Made by a program: the position numbers and the translations under genes. Under the pieces are notes generated by a model that worked only from the letters and a program-made list of their open reading frames with translations, searched no databases and was not told the DNA's origin. Of a stretch of DNA of 45,025 nucleotides, positions 23,123 to 31,723 are shown piece by piece; positions within the stretch are counted from its first letter, which is position 1, and every line of letters begins with the position of its first letter. The DNA lies in NCBI RefSeq assembly GCF_049274025.1, contig NZ_JBASRV010000033.1; one strand, given 5' to 3'. This DNA comes from Miniphocaeibacter sp012841535. Its GTDB lineage: Bacteria; Bacillota; Clostridia; Tissierellales; Peptoniphilaceae.

Positions 23123-23716
23123 ATGGAAGTAATAAGAGTAAGAGATAAATACAAGGACTTATTTGATACAGATACTATAAATAAAAACCTAGGCTTTATT
23201 GTAGAAAATGAAGAGGAAATTTTCAAATACGTATTTCGTATTAATGAAACCCATGCACAACTAGAATTTACTAATGAAAAATATATTGAAGATGTTATTA
23301 GTGAATTTAAATTTTATAATGGATTTGTTGATAAAATATATAGTAAATCAGGAAAGATTTTGGCGGAATTTCCTAAAAAAGAGTTTATAAAAAAAGAAAT
23401 TTTAGATTTATATCCTAGTCAATTATATTTAAATAAAAGAAAAATAAAGAATATTTCAAAAAGGATTAATAATGAAATAGTCTATATACCTGTAAAAAAA
23501 GTAAAGGGAAATTATTATATCCTAGATGGTCACAGTAGACTATTTGTTTTGTTAGAAAAAGGAATAAATAAGGTTTATATCTACGAGGAAGAATGTGAAA
23601 GCTGGATTTTTAAATATATTGACTTATGCCAAGAAAACAAAGTTTTTTCTATAAATGATTTAAAGTTATTAAATAACAAAGAGTATGAGGAAAAATGGAT
23701 TAAGTTTAATTTATAA
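23123..23716 (+). CDS. ParB/Srx-fold-like protein, unknown function
   Basis: 197 aa, soluble. The C-terminal half has QLYLNKRKIKNI, YIPVKKVKGNYYILDGHSR and LEKGINKVYIYEE. This resembles the N-terminal ParB/sulfiredoxin-like fold, where a D-G-H/E-x-R loop binds nucleotide. Unlike ParB there is no helix-turn-helix, no partner parA and no parS nearby, so chromosome segregation is unlikely. The N-terminal half is not recognised. The start ATG has only a weak purine-rich upstream region (GAAGAAAG). It sits 20 bp before the DUF2079 gene and may be co-expressed with it. Confidence 0.7.
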   Translation: MEVIRVRDKYKDLFDTDTINKNLGFIVENEEEIFKYVFRINETHAQLEFTNEKYIEDVISEFKFYNGFVDKIYSKSGKILAEFPKKEFIKKEILDLYPSQLYLNKRKIKNISKRINNEIVYIPVKKVKGNYYILDGHSRLFVLLEKGINKVYIYEEECESWIFKYIDLCQENKVFSINDLKLLNNKEYEEKWIKFNL

Positions 23717-23736
23717 ATATTGTAATAGGTGGTAAT

Positions 23737-25764
23737 ATGAATAAATTTTTAAAAACAATAGAAAATGAAATAGCACCAATTTTTTTTACCGCCTTTTTCT
23801 TTTTTCAGATTATATATGTTTTAAATAATCCGGTAGAGAATCTTTATACCTTAAATTTATCCTTAAATTCTTTAATAATGCAAGGGATATCAATATTTTT
23901 ATTTATGTTATTTATAATAATTGCTATTAGAGTAAATGAAGTAAAAATCTCTTGGACTATATTTTACATAACCCTACTTGTTTATTTAACAATTTTTATG
24001 TTAAAGGTTAATATTCCAATAATAAGTTTAGGCTTGGTTTTTATTATTGGAGTAGTTTTATTTTTCATAAAAGGGGAAATTAACAAGACCTTTGTTAGAC
24101 ACTCAACTATAGTAGTGATAATATTGTCAATTATTAAAATTGTCTTTATGTTTTTTGTAACAGATAAGAGTAAATTTACTGATAATATTGTAAATGATTA
24201 TTTTAATATAGATTTTTTAAATTATGAAAATTCTAACTATATTTTATTAGGAATAATAGCAGTATTAATTTTTTCCTTCTTATGTTTAACTTTAAGAAAA
24301 AAATTCTGGAAAAATGAAGATAGGATTTTTAAATACATATTGGTTTTTGTGATTTTAATAGGAGTAGCTCAGGTATTATATTTAACAACTATAATGGTAA
24401 GTAGAGTTTTAACCTTTAAAATACCTACATATGATATGGGTATTTTTACACAGATGTTTCATAATATGGACAAAGGGTTAGGTCCAGTAACAACTGTAGA
24501 AAGGGATGGTTTATTATCCCATTTTAAAGTTCATGTTTCACCAATTTATTACTTAATGTTACCAATATTTAAAATATGGCCTTCAGCAATTACATTACAA
24601 ATATTACAAATTATTATAGTGGTTTCCGGAATAATACCACTATATAAAATAGCTAAGGAATTAAAAGTTAATAAAAGTTTGTCCCTTTTAATAATTGGTC
24701 TGTATTTAGTATTACCTTCTTTAAACGGAAGCAGTATGTATGATTTACATGAAAATTGTTTTTTAGCACCATTATTATTATGGCTATTTTACGCAGGATT
24801 AAAAAATAAGAAACTATTAATTATTTTATTTACAGTTTTAACCTTGGCTGTAAAAGAAGATGCAGGACTTTATATAGTTTTTATTGGCTTATATTTTTTA
24901 TTTAGGGATAATGAGAAAAAAAGAGTAAAGGATAAAATTTTCAATTTAATAGTATTAATTATTATTCCTATAATAGTGTTTTTTATTTTAATAAATTATT
25001 TAAATAATTTTGGTGATGGAGCAATGCTTAATAGGTATGCAAATCTATCGGCCTATGAAAATATGGGGATTATGGGAATTATAATTAGTTTTTTACAGAA
25101 TTTTAGCTACTATATTTCCTTAATATTTAAAACAAATAAGGTTTACTATTTACTAGTAGTGTTAGGCTCAATGGCTTTTCTACCAGTATTACAAGGTAGA
25201 TGGTATAATTATTTTTTACTTTGTCCCTTAATAATTGTAAATTTATTATCGGACTATCATTACCAACATTCTTTGGTTTTCCAATATAACTATGGAACTT
25301 CTGTATTGTTAATAATAATGTTATTACTATCAATAAATTATTTTGAAGAAAAAACAAAAAATAAAATGAAAACAAATAGGAATTTTAAAGTATTACTTTT
25401 AGCCGCATTTATTTTTTCAACTGTCATAGTTTTTAATATTGATTATAATAAATCCGATGGAATTGTAGATTTAAAAAATAGAGAAAAATATGAGGAAATT
25501 GAAAATTCTCTAGATAGAATTCCTCATAATTCAAAAGTATTAAGCCAAACATTGTATACAAGCTATTTAAGTAAAAATATTTTTGAACTATATGATTTAC
25601 AATACCATAATAATTTAGAAGTAGATAAAGAAATTGATTATCTAGTAATACCAAGTGAATTATATGAGGAAAAAGAAATTTTAATTAAGGAAAAATATTT
25701 AGAAAGCGGATATAAACTATCTGAATTTAGTAATGAATATATAGAAATTTACGAAAAAAAATAG
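23737..25764 (+). CDS. DUF2079 polytopic membrane protein, glycosyltransferase-C-like
   Basis: 675 aa with about 13-14 TM helices. Seen: YDMGIFTQMFHNM, then LLSHFKVHVSPIYYLMLPI, ALQ-like ITLQILQIIIVVSG, YDLHENCFLAPLL and LAVKEDAGLYI, which are the conserved blocks of DUF2079 (PF09852). The acidic-residue-in-first-loop layout is shared with GT-C glycosyltransferases that use polyprenol-linked sugars, so a role in envelope glycan assembly is likely but unproven. The last 110 residues form a soluble domain outside the membrane part. GGTGG precedes the ATG. The terminator hairpin begins at its stop codon. Confidence 0.85.
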   Translation: MNKFLKTIENEIAPIFFTAFFFFQIIYVLNNPVENLYTLNLSLNSLIMQGISIFLFMLFIIIAIRVNEVKISWTIFYITLLVYLTIFMLKVNIPIISLGLVFIIGVVLFFIKGEINKTFVRHSTIVVIILSIIKIVFMFFVTDKSKFTDNIVNDYFNIDFLNYENSNYILLGIIAVLIFSFLCLTLRKKFWKNEDRIFKYILVFVILIGVAQVLYLTTIMVSRVLTFKIPTYDMGIFTQMFHNMDKGLGPVTTVERDGLLSHFKVHVSPIYYLMLPIFKIWPSAITLQILQIIIVVSGIIPLYKIAKELKVNKSLSLLIIGLYLVLPSLNGSSMYDLHENCFLAPLLLWLFYAGLKNKKLLIILFTVLTLAVKEDAGLYIVFIGLYFLFRDNEKKRVKDKIFNLIVLIIIPIIVFFILINYLNNFGDGAMLNRYANLSAYENMGIMGIIISFLQNFSYYISLIFKTNKVYYLLVVLGSMAFLPVLQGRWYNYFLLCPLIIVNLLSDYHYQHSLVFQYNYGTSVLLIIMLLLSINYFEEKTKNKMKTNRNFKVLLLAAFIFSTVIVFNIDYNKSDGIVDLKNREKYEEIENSLDRIPHNSKVLSQTLYTSYLSKNIFELYDLQYHNNLEVDKEIDYLVIPSELYEEKEILIKEKYLESGYKLSEFSNEYIEIYEKK

Positions 25765-25801
25765 CTTTGAAATAGATTTTCTATTTCAAGGCTATTTTTT
25801 T
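25761..25801 (+). terminator. Intrinsic terminator after the DUF2079 gene
   Basis: ATAGC-TTGAAATAG pairs with CTATTTCAA-GCTAT around a short T-rich loop, then six T's. The hairpin includes the stop codon and ends just before the -35 of the next operon. Confidence 0.85.
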
Positions 25802-25802
25802 G

Positions 25803-25854
25803 TTGACAAAGTGTATATAAGGGTATATAGTGTATATAAACAGCATATACACTA
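25803..25854 (+). promoter_or_regulatory. Promoter with overlapping GntR/YtrA operator
   Basis: TTGACA (25803-25808) and TATAGT (25826-25831) are exactly 17 bp apart. A perfect 10-bp inverted repeat, TAGTGTATAT (25828-25837) with ATATACACTA (25845-25854), covers the -10 and the start site. A further GTGTATAT lies in the spacer at 25811-25818. This suits repression by the GntR-family protein encoded 19 bp downstream. Confidence 0.85.
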
Positions 25855-25872
25855 TTCTAGAAGAGGTATAAA

Positions 25873-26247
25873 ATGAATATTATAATAAGTAACTCAAGTA
25901 ATTTGCCTATTTATGAGCAAATTACACAACAAATTAAAAATCAAATTCTTAAAGGAGAATTAAAAGAAGGGGACGCCCTTCCAAGTATGAGAGCCTTGGC
26001 AAAGGATTTGAAAGTTTCGGTAATAACAACAAAAAGAGCCTACAATGACTTAGAACAAGAGGGTTTTATTGAAACAATTGTAGGAAAGGGAAGTTATGTT
26101 GCAAGTAAAAATTTAGAACTTGTAAGGGAAGAAAAGTTAAAGATTATAGAAGAGAAGTTTGAAGAAATAATAGAAATAGCTACAATATCAAAAATATCCT
26201 TAGAGGAGCTAAAAGAAATACTGGAGATTTTATACAAGGGTGATTAA
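25873..26247 (+). CDS. GntR-family transcriptional regulator (YtrA type)
   Basis: 124 aa, the short YtrA form: an N-terminal winged helix (PIYEQITQQIKNQILKGELKEGDALPSMRALAKDLKVS, then ITTKRAYNDLEQEGFIETIVGKGSYV) followed by a short helical tail for dimerisation and no effector-binding domain. YtrA-type repressors control ABC operons and respond to cell-wall antibiotics. The dyad over the promoter is the probable operator, so the operon is autoregulated. RBS AGAGG precedes the ATG. The gene ends inside the leader of the ATPase gene. Confidence 0.94.
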   Translation: MNIIISNSSNLPIYEQITQQIKNQILKGELKEGDALPSMRALAKDLKVSVITTKRAYNDLEQEGFIETIVGKGSYVASKNLELVREEKLKIIEEKFEEIIEIATISKISLEELKEILEILYKGD

Positions 26248-26248
26248 T

Positions 26249-27100
26249 ATGACTAAAATATTAGAAATAAATAATTTAAATAAAAAATATGACAAATTTC
26301 AACTAAAAGATGTGTCCTTTAATTTAGAAGAAGGGGCAATTATGGGACTCGTTGGAAGAAATGGAGCAGGGAAAACAACAATAATAAAGTCCATAATGGA
26401 TTTAATAAAAATAGATAGCGGGGAAATTAAAGTTTTTGGTGGAGCCTTAAATAAGGAAGCAAAGGAAAATATTGGAATAGTTTTTGATGATGGTTTTTTT
26501 AGCGAACAGTACAATGCAAAGCAAATAGGAAATATTTTAAAAAACATCTACAAAAATTGGGACAGTGGAAAATATTTAGGATATTTAAATAAAATGGGAC
26601 TTCCTGATGACAAGTTAATTAAGGATTTTTCAAGGGGAATGCAAATGAAATTATCCTTTGCCATAGCAGTTTCCCATAACCCAAGATTACTAATATTAGA
26701 CGAGCCAACAAGTGGACTGGATCCTGTTTTTAGAAATGAAATTTTGGAAATGTTTTTAGACTTTATACAGGATGAAAGAAATTCAATTTTAATTTCCAGT
26801 CATATAACAACGGATTTAGAAAAAATTGCAGATTATATAACCTTTATAGATGACGGAGAAATAATATTTTCAAAGGAGAAAGATGACTTTATTTATTCCT
26901 ATGGAATTTGCAAATGCACCTTAAAGGATTTATATGAAATAGACAGAAAATATGTAGTAAAATACTTAAAAAACTCAAATTATATAGATGTAATAATAGA
27001 AAATATTGAGGAATTTAGAAAAGAGTATCCAAATCTTGTAACAGAGAAAATGAATATAGATGATTACATGGTTATATTTACCAATGGTGAAAATATATAG
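26249..27100 (+). CDS. ABC transporter ATPase (YtrB-like)
   Basis: 283 aa. Seen: Walker A GRNGAGKTT, signature FSRGMQMKLSFAIA (the diverged S-R-G-M-x-x-K form usual in YtrB/YhcH-like ATPases), Walker B LLILDEPTSGLDP and an H-loop SSHITTD. I chose ATG 26249 because AAGGGTG lies 8 bases upstream; a GTG at 26240 is in frame but overlaps that site. It would energise some or all of the three permeases that follow. Confidence 0.93.
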   Translation: MTKILEINNLNKKYDKFQLKDVSFNLEEGAIMGLVGRNGAGKTTIIKSIMDLIKIDSGEIKVFGGALNKEAKENIGIVFDDGFFSEQYNAKQIGNILKNIYKNWDSGKYLGYLNKMGLPDDKLIKDFSRGMQMKLSFAIAVSHNPRLLILDEPTSGLDPVFRNEILEMFLDFIQDERNSILISSHITTDLEKIADYITFIDDGEIIFSKEKDDFIYSYGICKCTLKDLYEIDRKYVVKYLKNSNYIDVIIENIEEFRKEYPNLVTEKMNIDDYMVIFTNGENI

Positions 27101-27114
27101 TTTAGGAGATTATT

Positions 27115-27747
27115 ATGAAGGGTTTACTACTTAAAAATTTATATTATATGAAAAACAATCTTAAGTTATTAGCTGGGTTATTTTTACTTTATGGGATAAT
27201 GTTTATGAATAAAGAAAACTTTATGTTTTTTCCTGCAGTTATGACTATGCTAATGGGCTTTATGACCTTGGGAATTATTACTGTAGACGAAAAAAACAAC
27301 TGGAATAAGTATGCTTTAACTATGCCTTTAAGTAGAAATAATTTAGTACAGGAGAAGTTCCTATTTATAAATGGATTATGTAGCTTAACATTTTTACTTA
27401 CTTTTGGAATTTCCATTACTATTTTAAAGAAATTTGAAATTAATTTACTAATAGAATCATTTCTGTTTCTCTTAGCAGTATTGGTATTTTTGAATTTAAA
27501 TATATTTATAGGAATAAAATTTGGAGCTGAAAAAGCCATGATTTATATTTTTGGAATAATAGCCGGAATAGCTGTAATAGTATTTGGTATTCAAAAAATA
27601 TTTCCGGAAGTAATAAATAAATCTATAGAATTAATTCCTAAACTTAATATGACAATAGTAGGAATAGTTTTTGCTCTTATAGCAGTTTTACTTATCTTAT
27701 TATTTTACTTTTTATCCATCAAGACAATAAATAGAAAGGAGTATTAA
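27115..27747 (+). CDS. ABC-2 type permease 1 of 3 (PF13346-like)
   Basis: 210 aa, six TM helices. It begins MKGLLLKNLYYMKNN, the N-terminal signature shared with the next two genes, and contains VDEKNNWNKYALTMPLSRNNLVQEKFLF, the cytoplasmic segment typical of ABC2_membrane_5 permeases. AGGAG precedes the ATG. The next gene starts directly after its stop, so translation is coupled. Substrate unknown. Confidence 0.9.
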   Translation: MKGLLLKNLYYMKNNLKLLAGLFLLYGIMFMNKENFMFFPAVMTMLMGFMTLGIITVDEKNNWNKYALTMPLSRNNLVQEKFLFINGLCSLTFLLTFGISITILKKFEINLLIESFLFLLAVLVFLNLNIFIGIKFGAEKAMIYIFGIIAGIAVIVFGIQKIFPEVINKSIELIPKLNMTIVGIVFALIAVLLILLFYFLSIKTINRKEY

Positions 27748-28383
27748 ATGAAAGGTTTAATATTAAAGGATTTATATTATATTAAAAACAATTTGAAGAT
27801 TTTAATACCCTTTACAATACTTTGGGGAGTCTTATCCTTGAAACAAGATTCAAGCTTTACAGGAGTAATTGAATTTATGTTGCCTTTTCTAGTAGGTATG
27901 AATATAGTTTCAACAACCTTAGAAGAAGAAAGAGGAAGTTGGAAGAAGTATTTTAAAATAAGTCCAATTAGTAGAAAAAATATTATAGTAGAAAAATATT
28001 TAGTACTAAATATTTTAACCCTATTAACATATTTTGTAACTTCATTTGTATTTGGGGTATTATCTAAATCATTGAATTTTAATAATATTTTTTTAGGAAG
28101 TAAAAGTACAATAATAATATTGTTTATGCTAAATTACTATTTAACAATTACCCTAATAGTTGGATTTAGGAAATCTCAAGTGTATCTTTTTTCAGGTGTA
28201 ATAGTAATATTTGCCTTATACTTTGGAATAAAAGAAATTTTTCCCAATATATTAAGTAGTATAAATATTTTAATTGAAAATAAACCATACTTGAGTTTAG
28301 TTGTTGCTACAATTATTTTTATAATTTACATGTTAGCTTCTATGGTTTTGTCCTATATATTTACAAAAAATAAGGAGTATTAA
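27748..28383 (+). CDS. ABC-2 type permease 2 of 3
   Basis: 211 aa, six TM helices. It starts MKGLILKDLYYIKNN and has LEEERGSWKKYFKISPISRKNIIVEKYL, matching the equivalent loops of permeases 1 and 3 in order and spacing. It follows permease 1 without a gap, and AAAGGAG lies in that gene's last codons. The sequence has diverged from its neighbours more than the flanking N-terminal block, so it could bind a different partner or substrate. Confidence 0.9.
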   Translation: MKGLILKDLYYIKNNLKILIPFTILWGVLSLKQDSSFTGVIEFMLPFLVGMNIVSTTLEEERGSWKKYFKISPISRKNIIVEKYLVLNILTLLTYFVTSFVFGVLSKSLNFNNIFLGSKSTIIILFMLNYYLTITLIVGFRKSQVYLFSGVIVIFALYFGIKEIFPNILSSINILIENKPYLSLVVATIIFIIYMLASMVLSYIFTKNKEY

Positions 28384-29028
28384 ATGAAAGGTTTAATATT
28401 AAAGGATTTGTATTATTTAAAGAGTATGAAAAATGCTTTAATAGTATTTATGGGACTTTGGGTTTTGAATTTTATGACAAAATCCAATTATTTTGCATCT
28501 CTTTTAATGATAAGTTACATAAATGGGGTAATGTCAATACAGACAATTTATGAGGAAGAAAAAAACAACTGGAATAAATACTCTTTAACCATGCCTATAA
28601 ATAAAAGTGAAATAGTAATGAGTAAATACCTATTAACATTTTTCACGATTATAGTATCTATTTTAATAGGTCTAATATGTTTAATGCTCTTTAATAATTT
28701 TTCAATTAATATTAATACCTTATCAATAGTAGCAATGGTAATAGGCTTAAATTTAATATTCTTTTCCCTATATATTTTAATTGCAATTAAATATGGTATG
28801 GAGAAATCTACAATTATGTTATTTATTTTTATTGGGGTAATGGTGTTAACAATTTTATTTTTATACAATAAGTTGCCCTTAGTAAAAGAAATGTTTCAAA
28901 ATATTTTCTATAGATTTAATTCAATAAATGAAACTGGAGTAATATTTTTAAGTATTGGAATAGGACTATTTTTATATATTTTGTCTATGATAGTATCAAT
29001 TAAAATATTTAAAAATAAGGAATTTTAA
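28384..29028 (+). CDS. ABC-2 type permease 3 of 3
   Basis: 214 aa, six TM helices. It starts MKGLILKDLYYLKSM and has YEEEKNNWNKYSLTMPINKSEIVMSKYLL, closest in that loop to permease 1. The first 30 bases of coding sequence and the RBS region (AAGGAGTATTAA-ATG) are nearly identical to permease 2, a sign of tandem duplication. Joined to the DUF3592-like gene by 11 bp. Confidence 0.9.
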   Translation: MKGLILKDLYYLKSMKNALIVFMGLWVLNFMTKSNYFASLLMISYINGVMSIQTIYEEEKNNWNKYSLTMPINKSEIVMSKYLLTFFTIIVSILIGLICLMLFNNFSININTLSIVAMVIGLNLIFFSLYILIAIKYGMEKSTIMLFIFIGVMVLTILFLYNKLPLVKEMFQNIFYRFNSINETGVIFLSIGIGLFLYILSMIVSIKIFKNKEF

Positions 29029-29039
29029 AGGAACGTGAA

Positions 29040-29429
29040 ATGAATAATCCAAAAAGAATTTTTACTATTTTATTAGGCTTAATATTTATTGCCATTGGTA
29101 TATATTATGGAATGTTAGAAAAAATAAAAATTAAGAATCCCAAAACTGTAAAAGGAAGAATTACAAAAATAGACATAACCATTAAGGAAGAAACCAAGAA
29201 AAATAACAGTAAATTTGCAACAGTGGAAATAAATGTAAAAGGAAAAACCTATATTTCTGACAAATCAATTCAAGTTTCAATGAATAAGGAAGTAGGAGAT
29301 ATAGTTGATATAGTTTATGAGAAGGACAGACCAAGTAATATGGTACTAAAAAACAGAAAAGATATAACTATAATGTTTATTTTATTGGGAGTTTTTCTTA
29401 TAGGCTATGAGATTTTTATAGATAGTTAA
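29040..29429 (+). CDS. DUF3592-like small membrane protein
   Basis: 129 aa with one TM helix near the N-terminus (about 9-26), an extracytoplasmic beta-rich domain (VKGRITKIDIT, KFATVEINVKGKTY, then GDIVDIVYEKDRPSNMVLKN) and a second TM at the C-terminus (about 107-124). This is the layout of DUF3592 proteins, whose role is unknown. It is the last gene of the YtrA-type operon, 11 bp after permease 3, with AAAGGA upstream. It could modulate the transporter, but that is inference from position. Confidence 0.75.
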   Translation: MNNPKRIFTILLGLIFIAIGIYYGMLEKIKIKNPKTVKGRITKIDITIKEETKKNNSKFATVEINVKGKTYISDKSIQVSMNKEVGDIVDIVYEKDRPSNMVLKNRKDITIMFILLGVFLIGYEIFIDS

Positions 29430-29444
29430 CATATAAATTGTTTT

Positions 29445-29481
29445 AAATTAGAAAGGCTATAAAAGGCTTTTCTAATTTTTT
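29445..29481 (+). terminator. Intrinsic terminator of the YtrA-type operon
   Basis: AAATTAGAAAGGC pairs with GGCTTTTCTAATTT (one small bulge), followed by TTT. It lies 16 bp past the last gene. Confidence 0.8.
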
Positions 29482-29516
29482 GCTTTATAGTAAAATTATG
29501 AAAAAATAAATTTTAT

Positions 29517-29544
29517 GTCAAAAAATCATATAGCCTTACGTAGT
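29517..29544 (+). promoter_or_regulatory. ECF-type promoter before sigma module 1
   Basis: GTCAAA (29517-29522), 16 bp, then CGTAGT (29539-29544), 36 bp before the sigma start. The same arrangement, with the shared core GCC(G)TTACGTAGTAT, lies before sigma module 2. A -35 of GTCAAA type and a -10 starting CGTA are usual for ECF promoters, so autoregulation is likely. Confidence 0.55.
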
Positions 29545-29580
29545 ATATATTAACCGGTAATAAAATAAGGGAGGAAAAAA

Positions 29581-30126
29581 TTGAAAGTAAATGAGAAAAA
29601 TTTTATAAAAAAGCTTAGAAAAAAAGATGAAAAAGCTCTTATATATGTTATCGATAACTATGGCTGGCTTTTAAAGAAAATTATTAACAAATATCTCTTC
29701 AATTTAGAAGATTATAAGGAAGATTGTTTAAATGAAGTATTTTTATCAATTTGGAATAATATTGAATCCTTTGATGAAAATCGTTCAACTTTTCAAAATT
29801 GGATTTGTGTTATAGCAAAATATAAGTCAATAGACTACTTAAGAAAATATTTGGAAAAGTCTAAAACCGAAGATATAGATGAGTTAAATATTTCAGAAGA
29901 ACCAAAAAAATTGGAGTTGGAAATAAAAGAGGAGTTTGAAGAATTAATATCTCCATTAAAAGAAAAGGACAAGGCTATTTTTAGAAAAATATTCTATGAC
30001 GATATTTCCTATGAAGACACAGCTAGGGAGTTTAATATGTCCAAACAAGCTGTATATAAAAGAGTTTCAAGAGGAAAGGGTAAAATTAAGGAATATGTGG
30101 AAAATGGAGGATATAAAAATGAATAA
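29581..30126 (+). CDS. RNA polymerase sigma factor, ECF-like (module 1)
   Basis: 181 aa. Region 2: KEDCLNEVFLSIWNNIESFD then FQNWICVIAKYKSIDYLRK. Region 4: FRKIFYDDISYEDTAREFNMSKQAVYKRVSRGKGKI. No regions 1 or 3. It starts with TTG behind a strong GGGAGG, an uncommon start that lowers translation relative to its partner. It overlaps the anti-sigma gene by 8 bases. It is very like the sigma of module 2, with nearly identical DNA in the WICVIAKYKSIDYLRKYLEKSK segment. Its regulon is unknown but should include its own promoter. Confidence 0.92.
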   Translation: MKVNEKNFIKKLRKKDEKALIYVIDNYGWLLKKIINKYLFNLEDYKEDCLNEVFLSIWNNIESFDENRSTFQNWICVIAKYKSIDYLRKYLEKSKTEDIDELNISEEPKKLELEIKEEFEELISPLKEKDKAIFRKIFYDDISYEDTAREFNMSKQAVYKRVSRGKGKIKEYVENGGYKNE

Positions 30127-31447
30127 ATACGATAAATTTAACGATATAGATATTGATTTAAACGAATTTAACATAACTCCTGAAGATAAAGAAAATTTTA
30201 AAATAAACGATATAGAAAAGAAGAAGATTCTTAATAGCATAAAAGGTAAAAAGAAAAATATATGGAAAAAAGTTACCACAGTAGCTGTTGCAGCTGTATT
30301 TGGCCTTGTGGTTTTTGGACAGACCAATATGGGAAAAGAGGTTTATGCTAAAACAAAAGAATTTGTACTTGAAACCTTTAATTTTAAACAGGAGGAAGCA
30401 TTTGATAGTAAGGTCGATTTAGATAAATATGCCCAACATATAGATAAAACCATTTATGGAGAAGATTATAAAATAAAAGTCAACTCAGTTATGTTATATG
30501 GTAATGAATTAAATATAACCTTTTTAATTGAATATGATAAAGAGCAAAACGAAAACCATTATATTCAAGGTTTATGGATGACTGGAATGAAAATTGGAGA
30601 CAAGGATATTGACATTACTAAAAGAGGTGGTGGCGGCGGTCCAATAGAAGAAAATCCTAAGGTGAAATATGAAGTTTTTGAATATATTTTAAAAAATGAA
30701 GAAGCTAAGCTTTTAGAAGATAGTAAAAAAATTACTTTAAGTGGAGATGGATTGGTTTTAAAAGTAAATGGAGTACCGGAAGCACATGGAGAAAAGTTTG
30801 AGTTAGTCTTAGATGAAGTGGATTTGGAAAATCTTAAAGAAGAGTCAAATAAAATAGATTTAGATATAAAGTTAAAAGATGAAGAAAATAATGTTAATTA
30901 TAGAATAACAGGATATGAGTATAATCCTTATAAAACAAAAATATATGCAGAATCAGATGAAGATATTAAAAATATAGACAATGAGTCTTATAGATTAAAT
31001 TCTAGGGAGATATCATTAGATGGAAAGTTAGATAATGGTAAAAAAGTTTCTTTTAATGGATACTATACTGTAGATGAAAATTATCAAACGACAAATAAAA
31101 TTGTTTTTGAAATTGATATGTATCAATATGAGGGTAGGAATGGTATCGTATCCATGGAGGAATTAAAGAATGCTAAAGAAATTACCTTGAACTTTAATAT
31201 AGTAGAAAGTGAACTTATTAGTAATCTTTCTGAAGAAGAGATAAAGAAGACTGTAAATATGGTATTAAATAAATATGGTGATGAGGAAGCGGAGGCATTA
31301 GGTTTAAATAATTTGCCTATTGATGAGCGGAACGAAAGACTTAGAAAGGAATTAGAAAAAGAAATTAAGGAGAGAGAGAAACTAGATTCAGATATAATAG
31401 TAAGAGATGAAAATATAGGTGAGCCATTTACCATAAAATTAAAATAG
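30119..31447 (+). CDS. DUF4179 membrane anti-sigma factor (module 1)
   Basis: 442 aa. N-terminal cytoplasmic domain (about 1-55, expected to bind the sigma factor), one TM helix (about 57-74, VTTVAVAAVFGLVVFGQ), then a large extracytoplasmic DUF4179-type sensor domain with many Lys/Glu and a GGGGG loop. It ends NIGEPFTIKLK. I chose ATG 30119, with GGAGG 8 bases upstream; the frame extends further upstream but only as overlap with the sigma gene. The N-terminal 75 residues and the last dozen are nearly the same as module 2, the middle is not. Which signal the sensor binds is unknown. Confidence 0.9.
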   Translation: MNKYDKFNDIDIDLNEFNITPEDKENFKINDIEKKKILNSIKGKKKNIWKKVTTVAVAAVFGLVVFGQTNMGKEVYAKTKEFVLETFNFKQEEAFDSKVDLDKYAQHIDKTIYGEDYKIKVNSVMLYGNELNITFLIEYDKEQNENHYIQGLWMTGMKIGDKDIDITKRGGGGGPIEENPKVKYEVFEYILKNEEAKLLEDSKKITLSGDGLVLKVNGVPEAHGEKFELVLDEVDLENLKEESNKIDLDIKLKDEENNVNYRITGYEYNPYKTKIYAESDEDIKNIDNESYRLNSREISLDGKLDNGKKVSFNGYYTVDENYQTTNKIVFEIDMYQYEGRNGIVSMEELKNAKEITLNFNIVESELISNLSEEEIKKTVNMVLNKYGDEEAEALGLNNLPIDERNERLRKELEKEIKEREKLDSDIIVRDENIGEPFTIKLK

Positions 31448-31471
31448 AATATATTGTGTGATGGAGTTATG

Positions 31472-31522
31472 CCGGCCTTGGAAGGTTAGACTAAAAATCT
31501 AATAATAAAAGGTCGGTTTTTT
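31472..31522 (+). terminator. Intrinsic terminator after sigma module 1
   Basis: CCGGCCTT pairs with AAGGTCGG over a long loop and is followed by a run of six T's. Confidence 0.75.
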
Positions 31523-31666
31523 GTTGTAAAATACGACTTCCAATTTAAAGTAAAAGTATTTAATGAAAATCTAAAAGCAGAATTTGAACATTTTAAAGTA
31601 ATTATACGTAAATTTTATTTTCAATATAATATAAAATGTAGAAAGAACTTATTATTTTTTGTTTCG

Positions 31667-31694
31667 GTTAGAAACATGATTGCCGTTACGTAGT
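31667..31694 (+). promoter_or_regulatory. ECF-type promoter before sigma module 2
   Basis: GTTAGA (31667-31672), 16 bp, then CGTAGT (31689-31694), 29 bp before the sigma start. Spacer end GCCGTTA and the following TAT also match the module 1 promoter, where the core reads GCCTTA. The two are therefore probably read by the same or related sigma factors. Confidence 0.55.
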
Positions 31695-31723
31695 ATCTTA
31701 TAACAGAAAGTTAGGAGGTTGAA

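Noticed and set aside
23123..23716. Chromosome-partition ParB
   Set aside because: No helix-turn-helix, no parA neighbour, no parS site; only the fold-like segment is shared.
25127..25654. Minus-strand ORFs inside the DUF2079 gene
   Set aside because: Hydrophobic antisense reading of membrane-protein codons; no RBS and no homology impression.
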